DNA from: Flavobacterium psychrophilum
Lineage (GTDB): Bacteria; Bacteroidota; Bacteroidia; Flavobacteriales; Flavobacteriaceae
Assembly: GCA_003243255.1 (NCBI GenBank)
Contig: QFQM01000121.1
Span: 1 to 12,865, forward strand
Direction: 5' to 3'
DNA: 12,865 nucleotides
Part shown: positions 1-7,112 of the stretch, one piece after another
Layout of the letters: each line of letters starts with the position of its first letter
Numbering within the stretch: the first letter of the stretch is position 1
Notes under the pieces: model-generated
Seen by the model: only the letters and a program-made list of their open reading frames with translations
The model's database searches: none
Told to the model about the DNA's origin: nothing
Translations under genes and position numbers: made by a program

Positions 1-284
1 AATGGTTCAGACACCATACCATAACTACCATTGCCACCTCTATTGTAAATAATCACAGGATACTTCTTGCTTTGAACTTTAGGGGAAATAAGAAACCCTT
101 TTACGGCAGTACCATCAAAAGAACGATATGATAAATCGTATATGCTTACAGACGAAAGATGAGGATGAATCTGCTCTTTGCCATTTGCAAATGAAGATTC
201 TGAAAGACTAAAACTTTTATACTGTGCCTGACTAAAAAAGCTAACAAGCAAAACAAGCAACAACACTAATCTGTTTGACATCAT
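1..284 (-). CDS. Exported alpha/beta-hydrolase-like (S9-like) protein, N-terminal part only
   Basis: This is the first 94 codons of a leftward gene cut by the window edge. It begins with two consecutive ATG codons (284 and 281), followed by a hydrophobic signal peptide, MSNRLVLLLVLLVSFFSQAQ, so the product is exported. The mature part reads YDLSYRSFDGTAVKGFLISP and then KYPVIIYNRGGNGSYG. This is the usual N-terminal strand pattern of alpha/beta-hydrolase-fold peptidases or esterases of the prolyl-oligopeptidase type, where the PVIIYNRGG segment precedes the oxyanion region. The nucleophile, Asp and His would lie outside the window, so activity cannot be judged. The start is only 3 nt after the stop of the TPR gene upstream, so the two are very probably co-transcribed and perhaps translationally coupled. 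The family call is moderate; peptidase versus esterase cannot be decided. Confidence 0.72.
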   Translation of the reverse strand, partial: MMSNRLVLLLVLLVSFFSQAQYKSFSLSESSFANGKEQIHPHLSSVSIYDLSYRSFDGTAVKGFLISPKVQSKKYPVIIYNRGGNGSYGMVSEP

Positions 285-287
285 AAA

Positions 288-1070
288 TTACTCCCTGTAA
301 TGAGTTATCTGATATGGGTACTTTTCATAAACCACATTATCTTCATTAATAGTATAGCCTGCTTTAAAGTCGGCTCTGGCTTCATCATACATCTTATTAT
401 ACTCCTCTTTTTTATTTAATCTTGAAAGGCAAATAGCTTTATAGAACTTGACATCCGAAAATTGTGGATAAATCTTTAAAGCCCTGTCAAACACAGTAAC
501 AGCTTCAGCCCATTTCTTCTGTTCATATTTCGAAATCCCATAATAAAACAGATCAAGATGATGCGCGTTATCAGACCCTTTGGCATCTATAGTATTCCTT
601 AATTCTTTCTCGAGTATGCTTTCCGCTTTAGCAAATTCATTTAGCTGAATATAACTTAAGGCAATGTAAAAATTATAGGTATGGTCCATTTCATAGGTGT
701 TTCCAAACAGCTCGATACTCTTTTCAAAATCGGTAATGGCATCACGATAGCTTTTTGAAAATATACATTTAATAAAAGCCCTGTACGGCAGCTGGTTTAT
801 ATCATAAGCAACAGCCTTATCCTGAAGCGCCATACCAACCTCATATTTTCTGGCTTTAAAATATGGCATTGCTTTCTGTTGCCAGAAATAAGCCACTGTA
901 CTGTCCTTAGCCAGCATAGTGTCAAGACATTCCTGCCATTCAGGAGCATGATAATACAACCTATTACCGCAGTTTTCAAGATACTCATCAATCAATGCCT
1001 GCTGCTTCGCAGATTGACTAAAACTGAGTAGCGGCAACACAAAAGCAAGAGTAAGAATAAAACCTTTCAT
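288..1070 (-). CDS. Exported TPR-repeat protein
   Basis: A 260-residue protein with a clear signal peptide (residues 1-19, ending FSQ) and then helical repeats. TPR-like units are visible at roughly 58-90 (YFWQQKAMPYFKARKYEVGM), 95-125 (FSKSYRDAITDFEKSIELFG), 130-160 (YNFYIALSYIQLNEFAKAES) and 175-205 (YYGISKYEQKKWAEAVTVFD), with a degenerate last unit near 210-225. Two cysteines (C34, C48) lie before the first repeat and could form a disulfide in the periplasm. TPRs mediate protein-protein contact and no catalytic domain is present, so the likely role is an adaptor or assembly function in the periplasm; the partner is unknown. The hydrolase gene follows after 3 nt, which suggests the two proteins act together. 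Expression is probably driven by the promoter noted at 1103-1131. Confidence 0.85.
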   Translation of the reverse strand: MKGFILTLAFVLPLLSFSQSAKQQALIDEYLENCGNRLYYHAPEWQECLDTMLAKDSTVAYFWQQKAMPYFKARKYEVGMALQDKAVAYDINQLPYRAFIKCIFSKSYRDAITDFEKSIELFGNTYEMDHTYNFYIALSYIQLNEFAKAESILEKELRNTIDAKGSDNAHHLDLFYYGISKYEQKKWAEAVTVFDRALKIYPQFSDVKFYKAICLSRLNKKEEYNKMYDEARADFKAGYTINEDNVVYEKYPYQITHYRE

Positions 1071-1102
1071 ATTTTTATTTTAAAATTAAGAAAAATCTTA
1101 AC

Positions 1103-1131
1103 CAAAAATAATATAATTCAGGTATTGACAA
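1103..1131 (-). promoter_or_regulatory. Bacteroidota-type promoter for the TPR/hydrolase operon
   Basis: Read on the minus strand, TTG (1131-1129) is followed after 18 nt by TATTTTTG (1110-1103). This fits the Bacteroidota primary sigma-factor consensus TTG-N17-23-TAnnTTTG. Initiation would fall near 1096, giving a leader of about 26 nt before the ATG at 1070. The assignment rests on motif match and position only. Confidence 0.5.
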
Positions 1132-1222
1132 CACATTAACAAGTTTTAAATCCCATCAACACCTGTCATAAAGTTGTAGTAATGCGCTTTGCTTCATCCT
1201 GATAAATCATTAATTTTACAAC

Positions 1223-2497
1223 ATGGAAGCACCTTTGGCAGAACGCATACGCCCACAACATTTATCAGAATACATAAGCCAGCAACACCTTGTAGGCCCT
1301 AACGGCTCACTTACACACCAGATTGCACGTGGCATTATCCCGTCTTTAATTTTATGGGGGCCACCGGGTACAGGTAAAACTACTCTTGCGCAGATAATGG
1401 CACAGGAAAGCAATCGCCCGTTTTATGTATTGAGTGCTATAAATGCCGGTGTAAAAGATGTGCGTGAGGTAATAGACAAAGCCAAACAGAGTGGTGGCCT
1501 TTTTACCGCTAAAAATCCGATCCTTTTTATAGACGAGATTCATAGGTTCAGCAAATCGCAACAGGATTCGCTTTTAGCAGCGGTTGAGAAAGGCTGGGTA
1601 ACTCTTATAGGCGCTACAACCGAAAACCCAAGCTTTGAGGTTATTCCCGCCTTATTATCACGATGCCAGGTATATGTGCTCAACGCTTTTACCAAAGATG
1701 ATCTTGAAGCCCTGCTCCATCGTGCAATGGAAACGGACACCTACCTTAAAACTAAAAACATAAACCTAAAAGAAACAGAAGCATTGCTTCGCCTTTCGGG
1801 TGGTGACGGCCGTAAGCTGCTTAACATATTCGAACTGATAATTAATGCGTCGGATGGTGATTCTATTGAAATTACCAACGAAAGAGTGATGCAGCTCGTT
1901 CAGAAAAACACGGTACTGTATGACAAAACCGGCGAACAGCATTATGACATAATTTCGGCGTTTATAAAGTCGATGCGCGGCAGCGATCCTAATGGAGCGG
2001 TATACTGGCTGGCAAGAATGATAGAAGGTGGCGAAGACCTGAAATTTATTGCCAGAAGGATGCTCATATTAGCTTCGGAAGATATTGGCAATGCCAATCC
2101 AACTGCGTTAATTATGGCAAACAACACTTTTCAGGCGGTATCAACCATAGGTTACCCTGAATCGAGAATAATCCTGAGCCAATGCGCCATTTATCTTGCC
2201 ACATCACCAAAAAGCAATGCCAGTTATATGGCTATTGGTAAAGCACAGCAAATCGTAAAGCAAACCGGAGATTTGCCTGTTCCGTTACATTTGCGCAATG
2301 CACCTACAAAACTTATGAAGGAATTGGGCTATGGTGATGAGTACAAATATGCCCATGATTATGATAACAATTTCGCCGATCAGGAATTCCTGCCGGACGA
2401 AACAAGGAATACTGCTTTTTATGATCCAGGAAATAATTCAAGGGAGAATTCAACACGCGAGTTTTTAAGGAATCGCTGGAAGAAGTATGGGTATTAA
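1223..2497 (+). CDS. rarA: Replication-associated recombination protein A (RarA/MgsA AAA+ ATPase)
   Basis: A full-length 424-residue clamp-loader-clade AAA+ ATPase. Walker A is GPPGTGKTT at 46-54 (K52), Walker B is ILFIDEIHRF at 100-109 (D104, E105), sensor 1 lies in GATTENPSF at 130-138, the arginine finger is in SRC at 146-148, and the sensor 2 region is GGDGRKLLN at 193-201 (R197). The C-terminal half (about 240-415) carries the MgsA-type tetramerisation domain, with landmarks IKSMRGSDPNGAVYWLARM, SEDIGNANP and LPVPLHLRNAPTKLMKELGYG. Family members act at stalled replication forks and at single-stranded DNA ends, and interact with SSB. The N-terminus starts directly with the conserved PLAERIRP block, which supports the ATG at 1223. 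The gene stands alone, divergent from the TPR gene; I could not find a convincing promoter in the 152-bp gap. Confidence 0.96.
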   Translation: MEAPLAERIRPQHLSEYISQQHLVGPNGSLTHQIARGIIPSLILWGPPGTGKTTLAQIMAQESNRPFYVLSAINAGVKDVREVIDKAKQSGGLFTAKNPILFIDEIHRFSKSQQDSLLAAVEKGWVTLIGATTENPSFEVIPALLSRCQVYVLNAFTKDDLEALLHRAMETDTYLKTKNINLKETEALLRLSGGDGRKLLNIFELIINASDGDSIEITNERVMQLVQKNTVLYDKTGEQHYDIISAFIKSMRGSDPNGAVYWLARMIEGGEDLKFIARRMLILASEDIGNANPTALIMANNTFQAVSTIGYPESRIILSQCAIYLATSPKSNASYMAIGKAQQIVKQTGDLPVPLHLRNAPTKLMKELGYGDEYKYAHDYDNNFADQEFLPDETRNTAFYDPGNNSRENSTREFLRNRWKKYGY

Positions 2498-2501
2498 ATG
2501 G

Positions 2502-2587
2502 CAAAGTTTCAAAGCCGCAGAGTAACTAAGTCAAAAACTTTGAAACTTTGAAACTTTGAAACTTTGAAACTTTGAAACTTTGAAACT
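2502..2587. repeat. Head-to-head arrays of an 8-bp repeat between convergent genes
   Basis: Six perfect copies of AACTTTGA plus a partial seventh run from 2536 to 2587. To their left, 2502-2533 reads as four degenerate 8-bp units of the opposite orientation: CAAAGTTT, CAAAGCCG, CAGAGTAA, CTAAGTCA. CAAAGTTTCAAAG (2502-2514) is the exact reverse complement of CTTTGAAACTTTG inside the perfect array, so a 13-bp hairpin can form in several registers. The array starts 4 nt after the rarA stop and touches the stop codon of the leftward gene. It could act as a bidirectional terminator despite lacking a strong T tract, and perfect copies of such a short unit are expected to vary in number by slippage. 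Confidence 0.85.
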
Positions 2588-3308
2588 AAAACTTAATATT
2601 CAGTTTCTCTGAAATAAGTTTGTCGTTTTGGTAATATTCAAAAACCCAGTCATTGCCTCTTTTAAATACTACACCATTTTTAGTATCTGATACCGCAGTA
2701 TAAGAATCCTGCTGCGAAGTCTTATATATTTTCAGCACTACTTTTGGAGTATTGTCTACCAGTTGATAACCATTGGCGATTGGCTGTGCAAAAAGCTGGT
2801 TCGTATTGTTTACGGTTTCAGGAGTTGCAGCCTGTTGATGAGCCGGAACAGCTTGCGCGGTTTTTACAGGAGTATCATTTTTGCCTGAATATTTATAATT
2901 AAGCTGAGCAACAGACTGTGATGCTTCTCTAAGCGCTTCATAATATGCCTTTTGAAACGTTTTTTCTTTACTTGTGCCTTCTACAGAGGTAAAAACAACC
3001 TTACCCTCACAATCTTTCAACTCGATTGTCAGTGCTGTTCTCATCAACCCTGATTCATCATTTACATTTGCATATAATGCTTTACACCTGTCTAAAGCAA
3101 GTTCGTCAGGCATTTTTTGAGTAGGATAAAACACCTGCCATCCATATTTCTCAAATAACATCTTTGTTAATGTATTAAGATTAAATCGGTTCGCTTCTTT
3201 TAGCCATTCAAATTTTTCAGGAACAACTATATATTTATAATCGTTTATGCTTTGCGCAAAAGTGACTCCGGAAATCAGGAATGCAAACAATAAAAAGGTC
3301 TTTTTCAT
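2586..3308 (-). CDS. Secreted protein of unknown function
   Basis: 240 residues with a typical signal peptide (MKKTFLLFAFLISGVTFAQ, cleavage after about residue 19). The mature part opens with SINDYKYIVVPEKFEWLKEA, followed by an alpha/beta-looking domain to about residue 140 with two cysteines (in DRCKAL and LKDCEGK). A low-complexity Ala/Pro/Gln/Thr linker spans about 145-165. A C-terminal beta-rich segment, containing VVLKIYKTSQQDSYTAV and FKRGNDWVFEYYQNDK, ends the protein. I recognise the sequence type as one conserved in Flavobacteriaceae but know no function for it. It is the last gene of the leftward operon, 5 nt after the HAD gene. Its stop codon abuts the 8-bp repeat array. Confidence 0.82.
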   Translation of the reverse strand: MKKTFLLFAFLISGVTFAQSINDYKYIVVPEKFEWLKEANRFNLNTLTKMLFEKYGWQVFYPTQKMPDELALDRCKALYANVNDESGLMRTALTIELKDCEGKVVFTSVEGTSKEKTFQKAYYEALREASQSVAQLNYKYSGKNDTPVKTAQAVPAHQQAATPETVNNTNQLFAQPIANGYQLVDNTPKVVLKIYKTSQQDSYTAVSDTKNGVVFKRGNDWVFEYYQNDKLISEKLNIKF

Positions 3309-3313
3309 AGCAA

Positions 3314-4003
3314 TTATAAGATGTTTTTTATTTGTAGCAGGTGATTAATCTGCTTTATTGAAGCCGGAGCTTCATGATTATGTTCATTAAAAAATATAGC
3401 TTCGATACCGCAGTTGATAGCTCCCTGCACATCGGCTTCTATACAGTCCCCTATCATTACACTGTCACGCCTGTCAGCATTTGCCGCTTTAAGGGCAAAC
3501 TCAAAAATTCCAGCGTGTGGTTTTTTGCATCCGGCAAGCTCAGAGTTAGTAATCGTTTCGAAATAATGATCAATATTGGCATTTCTCATTTTTCGCTCCT
3601 GAACCACATCAGGTCCATTCGTAATAATATGAAGGCTGTATTTAGGTTTTAGGTATTCGAGTATTTCGATTGCACCATCAAACAGATTATTATTTTCAGG
3701 CAATAATCTTATGTATTCCTGCGAGATCGTCTCTAACAAAGTATCTTCAGCAGTAAATCCAAGCAATGAGAAAGTATCTTTCAGGCGGCCATATCGCAAT
3801 TCCTGCTGCGTTATATCGCCATCACGATACAGTTTCCAGTATTTAGCATTTATTGGCGAATAGTGCTGATTAAAGTTCTGATGAGAAACATTGATGCCTA
3901 ATTTATCAAATATAACCTGAAAAGCAAGCGCAGAATTTTTCTCGAAATCCCACAACGTGTGGTCAAGATCAAAAAAAACAGCTTTCTTGTCGGTTATTCT
4001 CAT
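3314..4003 (-). CDS. yjjG: HAD-family nucleotidase, YjjG type
   Basis: A 229-residue cytoplasmic haloacid-dehalogenase phosphatase with all four motifs: FFDLDHTLWDF (nucleophile D12, acid/base D14), IITNG (T128), GCKKP (K161), and MIGDCIEADVQGA (D186, D191 for magnesium). The alpha-helical cap lies between motifs I and II (about 20-110), giving the YjjG arrangement of noncanonical pyrimidine nucleotidases. These dephosphorylate nucleoside monophosphates, including damaged pyrimidine nucleotides, and so limit their incorporation into DNA. The ATG overlaps the stop of the preceding CxxC-protein gene by one base (TAATG), a sign of translational coupling. Its link to an ABC transporter block may be incidental. 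Substrate assignment is by family; the HAD call itself is firm. Confidence 0.9.
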   Translation of the reverse strand: MRITDKKAVFFDLDHTLWDFEKNSALAFQVIFDKLGINVSHQNFNQHYSPINAKYWKLYRDGDITQQELRYGRLKDTFSLLGFTAEDTLLETISQEYIRLLPENNNLFDGAIEILEYLKPKYSLHIITNGPDVVQERKMRNANIDHYFETITNSELAGCKKPHAGIFEFALKAANADRRDSVMIGDCIEADVQGAINCGIEAIFFNEHNHEAPASIKQINHLLQIKNIL

Positions 4004-4497
4004 TAGTTCCCCTTTGTGATAACAGCATTGTCAACGTGATAAATCCAGTCGTCTACATCTGTATCATTATATCTGAAATTTCCCTGAACCGTTACATACT
4101 GATCTGTTTTCAGTTTAATATTCGGATTTTTAAACTTTAATCCCATAATAGTTTCAGGTCCTGCCTTACCGCAGAAAAAACAGGATGCAAAAACATTTTT
4201 GCTCAAAGCATAGTTCTTATTATCGATAGGAACGATAAAACCGCTCATAGTAACCGGTTTTTTGTTCTTAGCTTTAAGCGTAGTGTTTATCACCGGATAC
4301 ATAACACCTTCCGGATAATCTTTACTTGGCTTTTTCAAGTATTTGATCTGCGCCAGTAATTTCCAGGTAAGCGTATCATTAGCCGTTATAAAAGTGGCCT
4401 CACCTGATTTAGCGGTAACTGAATCTGAAGGTGTACCAAGAGACATCAAAACAAACCCCGAAACAACAAGGGCAAAAAATAAATAAGTCTTACGCAT
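4003..4497 (-). CDS. Small exported CxxC protein, DUF3299-like, of the ABC transporter cluster
   Basis: 164 residues from the ATG at 4497; a TTG at 4503 would add only two residues and is not needed. The N-terminus (MRKTYLFFALVVSGFVLMSL) is a signal peptide or membrane anchor. The core holds VTMSGFIVPID (83-92) and then ASCFFCGKAGPET (104-116) with a C106-x-x-C109 pair, ending in an OB-like beta segment (DQYVTVQGNF). The SGF-V-P-D block followed by cysteines resembles DUF3299 proteins, which in Proteobacteria are encoded beside FtsX-type permeases in zinc-responsive operons. The CxxC could bind a metal or be redox-active. The gene overlaps the permease gene by 8 nt and the HAD gene by 1 nt, so it belongs to this transcription unit. 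The family call is moderate because only short motifs are visible. Confidence 0.78.
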   Translation of the reverse strand: MRKTYLFFALVVSGFVLMSLGTPSDSVTAKSGEATFITANDTLTWKLLAQIKYLKKPSKDYPEGVMYPVINTTLKAKNKKPVTMSGFIVPIDNKNYALSKNVFASCFFCGKAGPETIMGLKFKNPNIKLKTDQYVTVQGNFRYNDTDVDDWIYHVDNAVITKGN

Positions 4498-5818
4498 TTG
4501 CAAGAGTTTTAGAAATATTTAAACTATATGCTTTCACGGCAGGTATAACCGCTGCCAAAATCCCCACAAAGATAGTGAGCAGGAACAAATATCCTTCCTT
4601 TTCCCAAACAAACTCAAAAGGATTAAATGAAATTTTGAATTCATCTTCCGAAGAACCGGATATAAATACCAGTGCAACCCTACCAACAATCGTTCCAAAC
4701 ACAAAGCCTGTAACACATAAAAGAAGGCTTTCTATAAGGACCAGCGACAGCAGCTGTAAACGGCTCGCACCATTAACGCGCAATAAGGCGAATTCGTATT
4801 TCCTTTCCTTTAAAGTATTGAATAAAGCTATAAAAATACTTATACCTGATATCAGCATGATACCATAAGCCAGATACTTTAATGCCTCAAGTCCAATACC
4901 AAAAAGACTAAACAACCTGTTAATCTCAATTCCCGGAAGGGCAGCCTGCATTTTTGTATTTTGGGCGATAATCCTTGGCCACATAAAAATTGCATTCTTA
5001 TTCCTGAATTTCAATAAAACAGCCGTTATCTCTTTACCTTCTTCGCTTATTGGTGCAACAGCTTCATGATCGTGGTCGTGAGCTTCTTCAGCATGCGCAT
5101 CATGGTCATGATCATGCCCCTCATGGTCATGGTCTTCGTGGTCGTGAGTTTCGGCTACAGCCTCGTGCGCGTGGTCATGCTCTTCTTCAGCACCTTCTTC
5201 ATGTTCATGGTCGTGCATTGCCCAAACACTCTGTATATTACACAAGATAAGATTATCAACAACCCTGCCCGTAGGCGACGCGACTCCCGCTACAACATAA
5301 GCATGATGATCGTGTACTTCACCTTCTTCGGCATCGCCATGCGAACCAAAAAATTTATCGCCTACCTTCATTCCCATTTTTTTAGCGATCTCACTACCTA
5401 CTACTACCTCAAAATCTTTACCGAATACTTTGCCGGTTGTAATTGTAGCGCCATACTTAGTAAGATATTCAGGTGTTGTGCCAACAATACGAAACCCTCT
5501 GTAATTATCGCCAAAGGCTAATGGTATAGCACTTTTTACAAAAGGGTGATGCATCCATTTCTTAGCTTCGGTATAATCGATATTACCTGTTGGAGCATCC
5601 ACCTGATATACCGATGACAATATCAGCTGCAATGGGCTTCCCTGAGCGCCAAGCACCATATCTACACCGTCAATATTATCATTAAATTTTTTCTCGAATT
5701 GTTGCTCCAGCAGTATAAGCAGCGTAATTATGGCAACACTTGCTGTTAACAGCAAGATACTCAATGCAGTATTAAGAGGCTTAAACCAAATGTTTTTCCA
5801 GGCTATTTTAGTGATCAT
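4490..5818 (-). CDS. FtsX/MacB-type ABC transporter permease with His-rich extracytoplasmic insert
   Basis: 442 residues with the type VII ABC permease layout: transmembrane helix 1 at about 15-37, a large periplasmic domain (about 40-300), then three helices at about 312-334, 356-385 and 410-428. Family landmarks are GSPLQLILSSVYQVDAPTGN (60-79), the coupling-helix block ERKYEFALLRVNGAS (338-352) and the C-terminal IPAVKAYSLNISKTL (425-439). The periplasmic domain contains an insert at 202-251 with 17 histidines among Asp, Glu and Ala, and a second small cluster (VHDHH, 168-172). Such stretches bind zinc, nickel or copper. It overlaps the ATPase gene by 4 nt (ATGA). Relatives such as MacB and LolCE do not move solutes through a classic channel; they drive extracytoplasmic work by mechanotransmission. 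Confidence 0.92.
   Translation of the reverse strand: MITKIAWKNIWFKPLNTALSILLLTASVAIITLLILLEQQFEKKFNDNIDGVDMVLGAQGSPLQLILSSVYQVDAPTGNIDYTEAKKWMHHPFVKSAIPLAFGDNYRGFRIVGTTPEYLTKYGATITTGKVFGKDFEVVVGSEIAKKMGMKVGDKFFGSHGDAEEGEVHDHHAYVVAGVASPTGRVVDNLILCNIQSVWAMHDHEHEEGAEEEHDHAHEAVAETHDHEDHDHEGHDHDHDAHAEEAHDHDHEAVAPISEEGKEITAVLLKFRNKNAIFMWPRIIAQNTKMQAALPGIEINRLFSLFGIGLEALKYLAYGIMLISGISIFIALFNTLKERKYEFALLRVNGASRLQLLSLVLIESLLLCVTGFVFGTIVGRVALVFISGSSEDEFKISFNPFEFVWEKEGYLFLLTIFVGILAAVIPAVKAYSLNISKTLANA
5066..5215 (-). other. DNA encoding the His/Asp/Glu-rich metal-binding-like segment of the permease
   Basis: This stretch encodes permease residues 202-251, made of repeated HDH, HDHE and HDHDHD units. 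The DNA is a degenerate tandem repeat of about 6 bp (catgat/catggt/cgtggt on the plus strand). Such a tract can expand or shrink by slippage and creates spurious open frames on the other strand. Metal binding is inferred from composition. Confidence 0.8.
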
Positions 5819-6444
5819 GATAAGGAGATTTGGTTAGGGAAACGGTCTTTTAGCCTTTGGTCATGGGTTACGATGACCAGTGCGGTGCCAAACTGCTTTG
5901 CAAGATGATCTAACATATCCGCAACCTTAAAAGCATTCTCATCATCAAGACTGGAAGTAGGTTCATCGGCCAAAAGGAGTTTTGGTTCGTTGATAAGAGC
6001 GCGGGCAATTGATACCCTTTGCTGCTGTCCGATACTTAATTGTGATGGTAATTTATGAAGATGATCCTTAAGATCTAACTGCTCTAAAAGCTGCTTTGCT
6101 TTTGTTGTCGCCTGCTTTCCAGTAGCCAGCCAGGAAGCCAGCACTACATTTTCGAGTACATTCAGTGAAGCTACAAAATAGGACTGCTGTAATACAAGCC
6201 CAATATTTTTGCCGCGAAAATGATCGAGTTTCTTTTCCGAAAGTGTAACGATATTAGTATCTTCTATGATTATTTCTCCACCCTGAGGGCGCTGTAGTCC
6301 GCCTAAAAGGTGCAATAGTGTAGTTTTTCCTTTTCCTGAACCTCCTGTTATCAGCAGGCTCTCTCCCCTTGATGTGGTAATATCAGGAAAACTAAATGCT
6401 GTACCCTGACCATAAGAGAAGCTTATATTTTTTGTACTTATCAT
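5815..6444 (-). CDS. ABC transporter ATP-binding protein (MacB/LolD type)
   Basis: 209 residues when started at the ATG at 6444. The open frame extends upstream to 6492, but the extra 16 residues (MFIALICINCRSITNC) do not fit the family, whose members begin with a short strand such as ISTKNISFSYG. Motifs: Walker A GGSGKGKTT (34-42, K40), Q-loop LVLQQ (83-87), signature LSIGQ (136-140), Walker B LLLADEPT (156-163, E161), D-loop SSLD (164-167) and H-loop THD (193-195, H194). The short single-domain form and partner permease place it in the MacB/LolD/FtsE class. Its stop overlaps the permease start (ATGA), so the two are made together. An 8-bp direct repeat lies across and just upstream of the start codon. 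Confidence 0.95.
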   Translation of the reverse strand: MISTKNISFSYGQGTAFSFPDITTSRGESLLITGGSGKGKTTLLHLLGGLQRPQGGEIIIEDTNIVTLSEKKLDHFRGKNIGLVLQQSYFVASLNVLENVVLASWLATGKQATTKAKQLLEQLDLKDHLHKLPSQLSIGQQQRVSIARALINEPKLLLADEPTSSLDDENAFKVADMLDHLAKQFGTALVIVTHDQRLKDRFPNQISLS

Positions 6445-6469
6445 GCAATTTGTAATTGACCTGCAATTT
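6444..6469 (-). promoter_or_regulatory. Direct repeat AAATTGCA at the start of the ABC operon
   Basis: On the minus strand AAATTGCA occurs at 6469-6462 and again at 6451-6444, where its last base is the A of the ATPase start codon. The repeats start 18 bp apart, on the same face of the helix within about a third of a turn. This could be an operator, but the sequence is AT-rich and chance is possible. No match to a regulator motif that I know. Confidence 0.2.
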
Positions 6470-6508
6470 ATGCAAATCAGTGCGATAAACAAAGAAGTAT
6501 CTGTATCA

Positions 6509-6907
6509 TCATGCCTCTACATTAGTATTGTTCTTCATTTCAAAAACAATAATGCTTTGCAGCATGCCTTTTTCTTTATCATCATTTTCAAAAGCTCTTT
6601 CAAGATGCAACTCATCATCATGCATCGCAGCAAGGCATCGGGTGTATATTGCATTTCTGGTCTTAAGATCATTCATAGTAAGATCTAACCGGATCTCTAA
6701 AACCGAACGGTGTATTAACGGATTGCTTATATAGACTTTGGCATGTTCCCTGTCATAATTTTCAGTAAGGTTAAAATCCACCAGTTCAAACTGATGCTTA
6801 TCCAGTTTTTCAAGTACCATCGCAGGCAACTCCCTATCCCTCACTTCCGGTTCATCAGGCAGATCAAACTCACCGTCATACTTAAAGGTCATAGTGTAGT
6901 TATGCAT
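6509..6907 (-). CDS. Small acidic cytoplasmic protein of unknown function
   Basis: 132 residues, no signal peptide and no membrane segment. The sequence opens MHNYTMTFKYDGEFDLPDEP (a second Met at residue 6 is an alternative start) and is rich in Asp/Glu and Lys/Arg. Predicted by eye to be mixed alpha/beta: strands around TMTFKYDG, FELVDFNLTEN and LEIRLDLTM, with a helix around TRNAIYTRCLAAMHDDELHLERAFEN. I do not recognise a family. It lies 64 nt upstream of the ABC ATPase gene on the same strand, so it may be the first gene of that operon, but no function in metal transport is indicated by its sequence. Coding is supported by length and balanced codon use. Confidence 0.7.
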   Translation of the reverse strand: MHNYTMTFKYDGEFDLPDEPEVRDRELPAMVLEKLDKHQFELVDFNLTENYDREHAKVYISNPLIHRSVLEIRLDLTMNDLKTRNAIYTRCLAAMHDDELHLERAFENDDKEKGMLQSIIVFEMKNNTNVEA

Positions 6908-6982
6908 AGCTCATTTTTTATTTTAAAATTAAAACATATACTATAATCACGTAAACTAATTAACAAAACGATAGGAAAGGTT

Positions 6983-7005
6983 TAAGCAAAATTCTGATTT
7001 GCTTA
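6983..7005. promoter_or_regulatory. Inverted repeat in the gap downstream of radC
   Basis: TAAGCAAA (6983-6990) and TTTGCTTA (6998-7005) form a perfect 8-bp stem with a 7-nt loop. It has no T tract, so it is a poor intrinsic terminator for radC. It could instead be an operator ahead of the leftward gene starting at 6907. No clear promoter was found in this 205-bp gap. Confidence 0.3.
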
Positions 7006-7112
7006 TGATTGCTTTTTGTTTTGCAAACCGACCTTAACTTACAGAGTATTAAAATATATGAAGTTTATTTCCAGCAAACTAAAAATGAACAAATGCCAGG
7101 AAAGCTTATTAT

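Noticed and set aside
1125..1153. TTGACA at 1125-1130 as a -35 box for rarA
   Set aside because: There is no matching -10 element at the right distance, Bacteroidota primary promoters do not use this box, and the same bases fit better as part of the minus-strand promoter.
4498..4503. TTG start at 4503 for the CxxC protein
   Set aside because: The ATG at 4497 yields a normal signal peptide beginning MRKTYLF; the TTG adds two residues without benefit.
5050..5521. Long plus-strand ORFs opposite the permease
   Set aside because: They are shadows of the repetitive His/Asp codons of the permease, with Met/Val/His-rich low-complexity translation and no gene-like context.
6445..6492. Upstream extension of the ABC ATPase to an ATG at 6492
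   Set aside because: The added residues are Cys-rich and unlike any ABC ATPase N-terminus, while the ATG at 6444 gives the standard family start.
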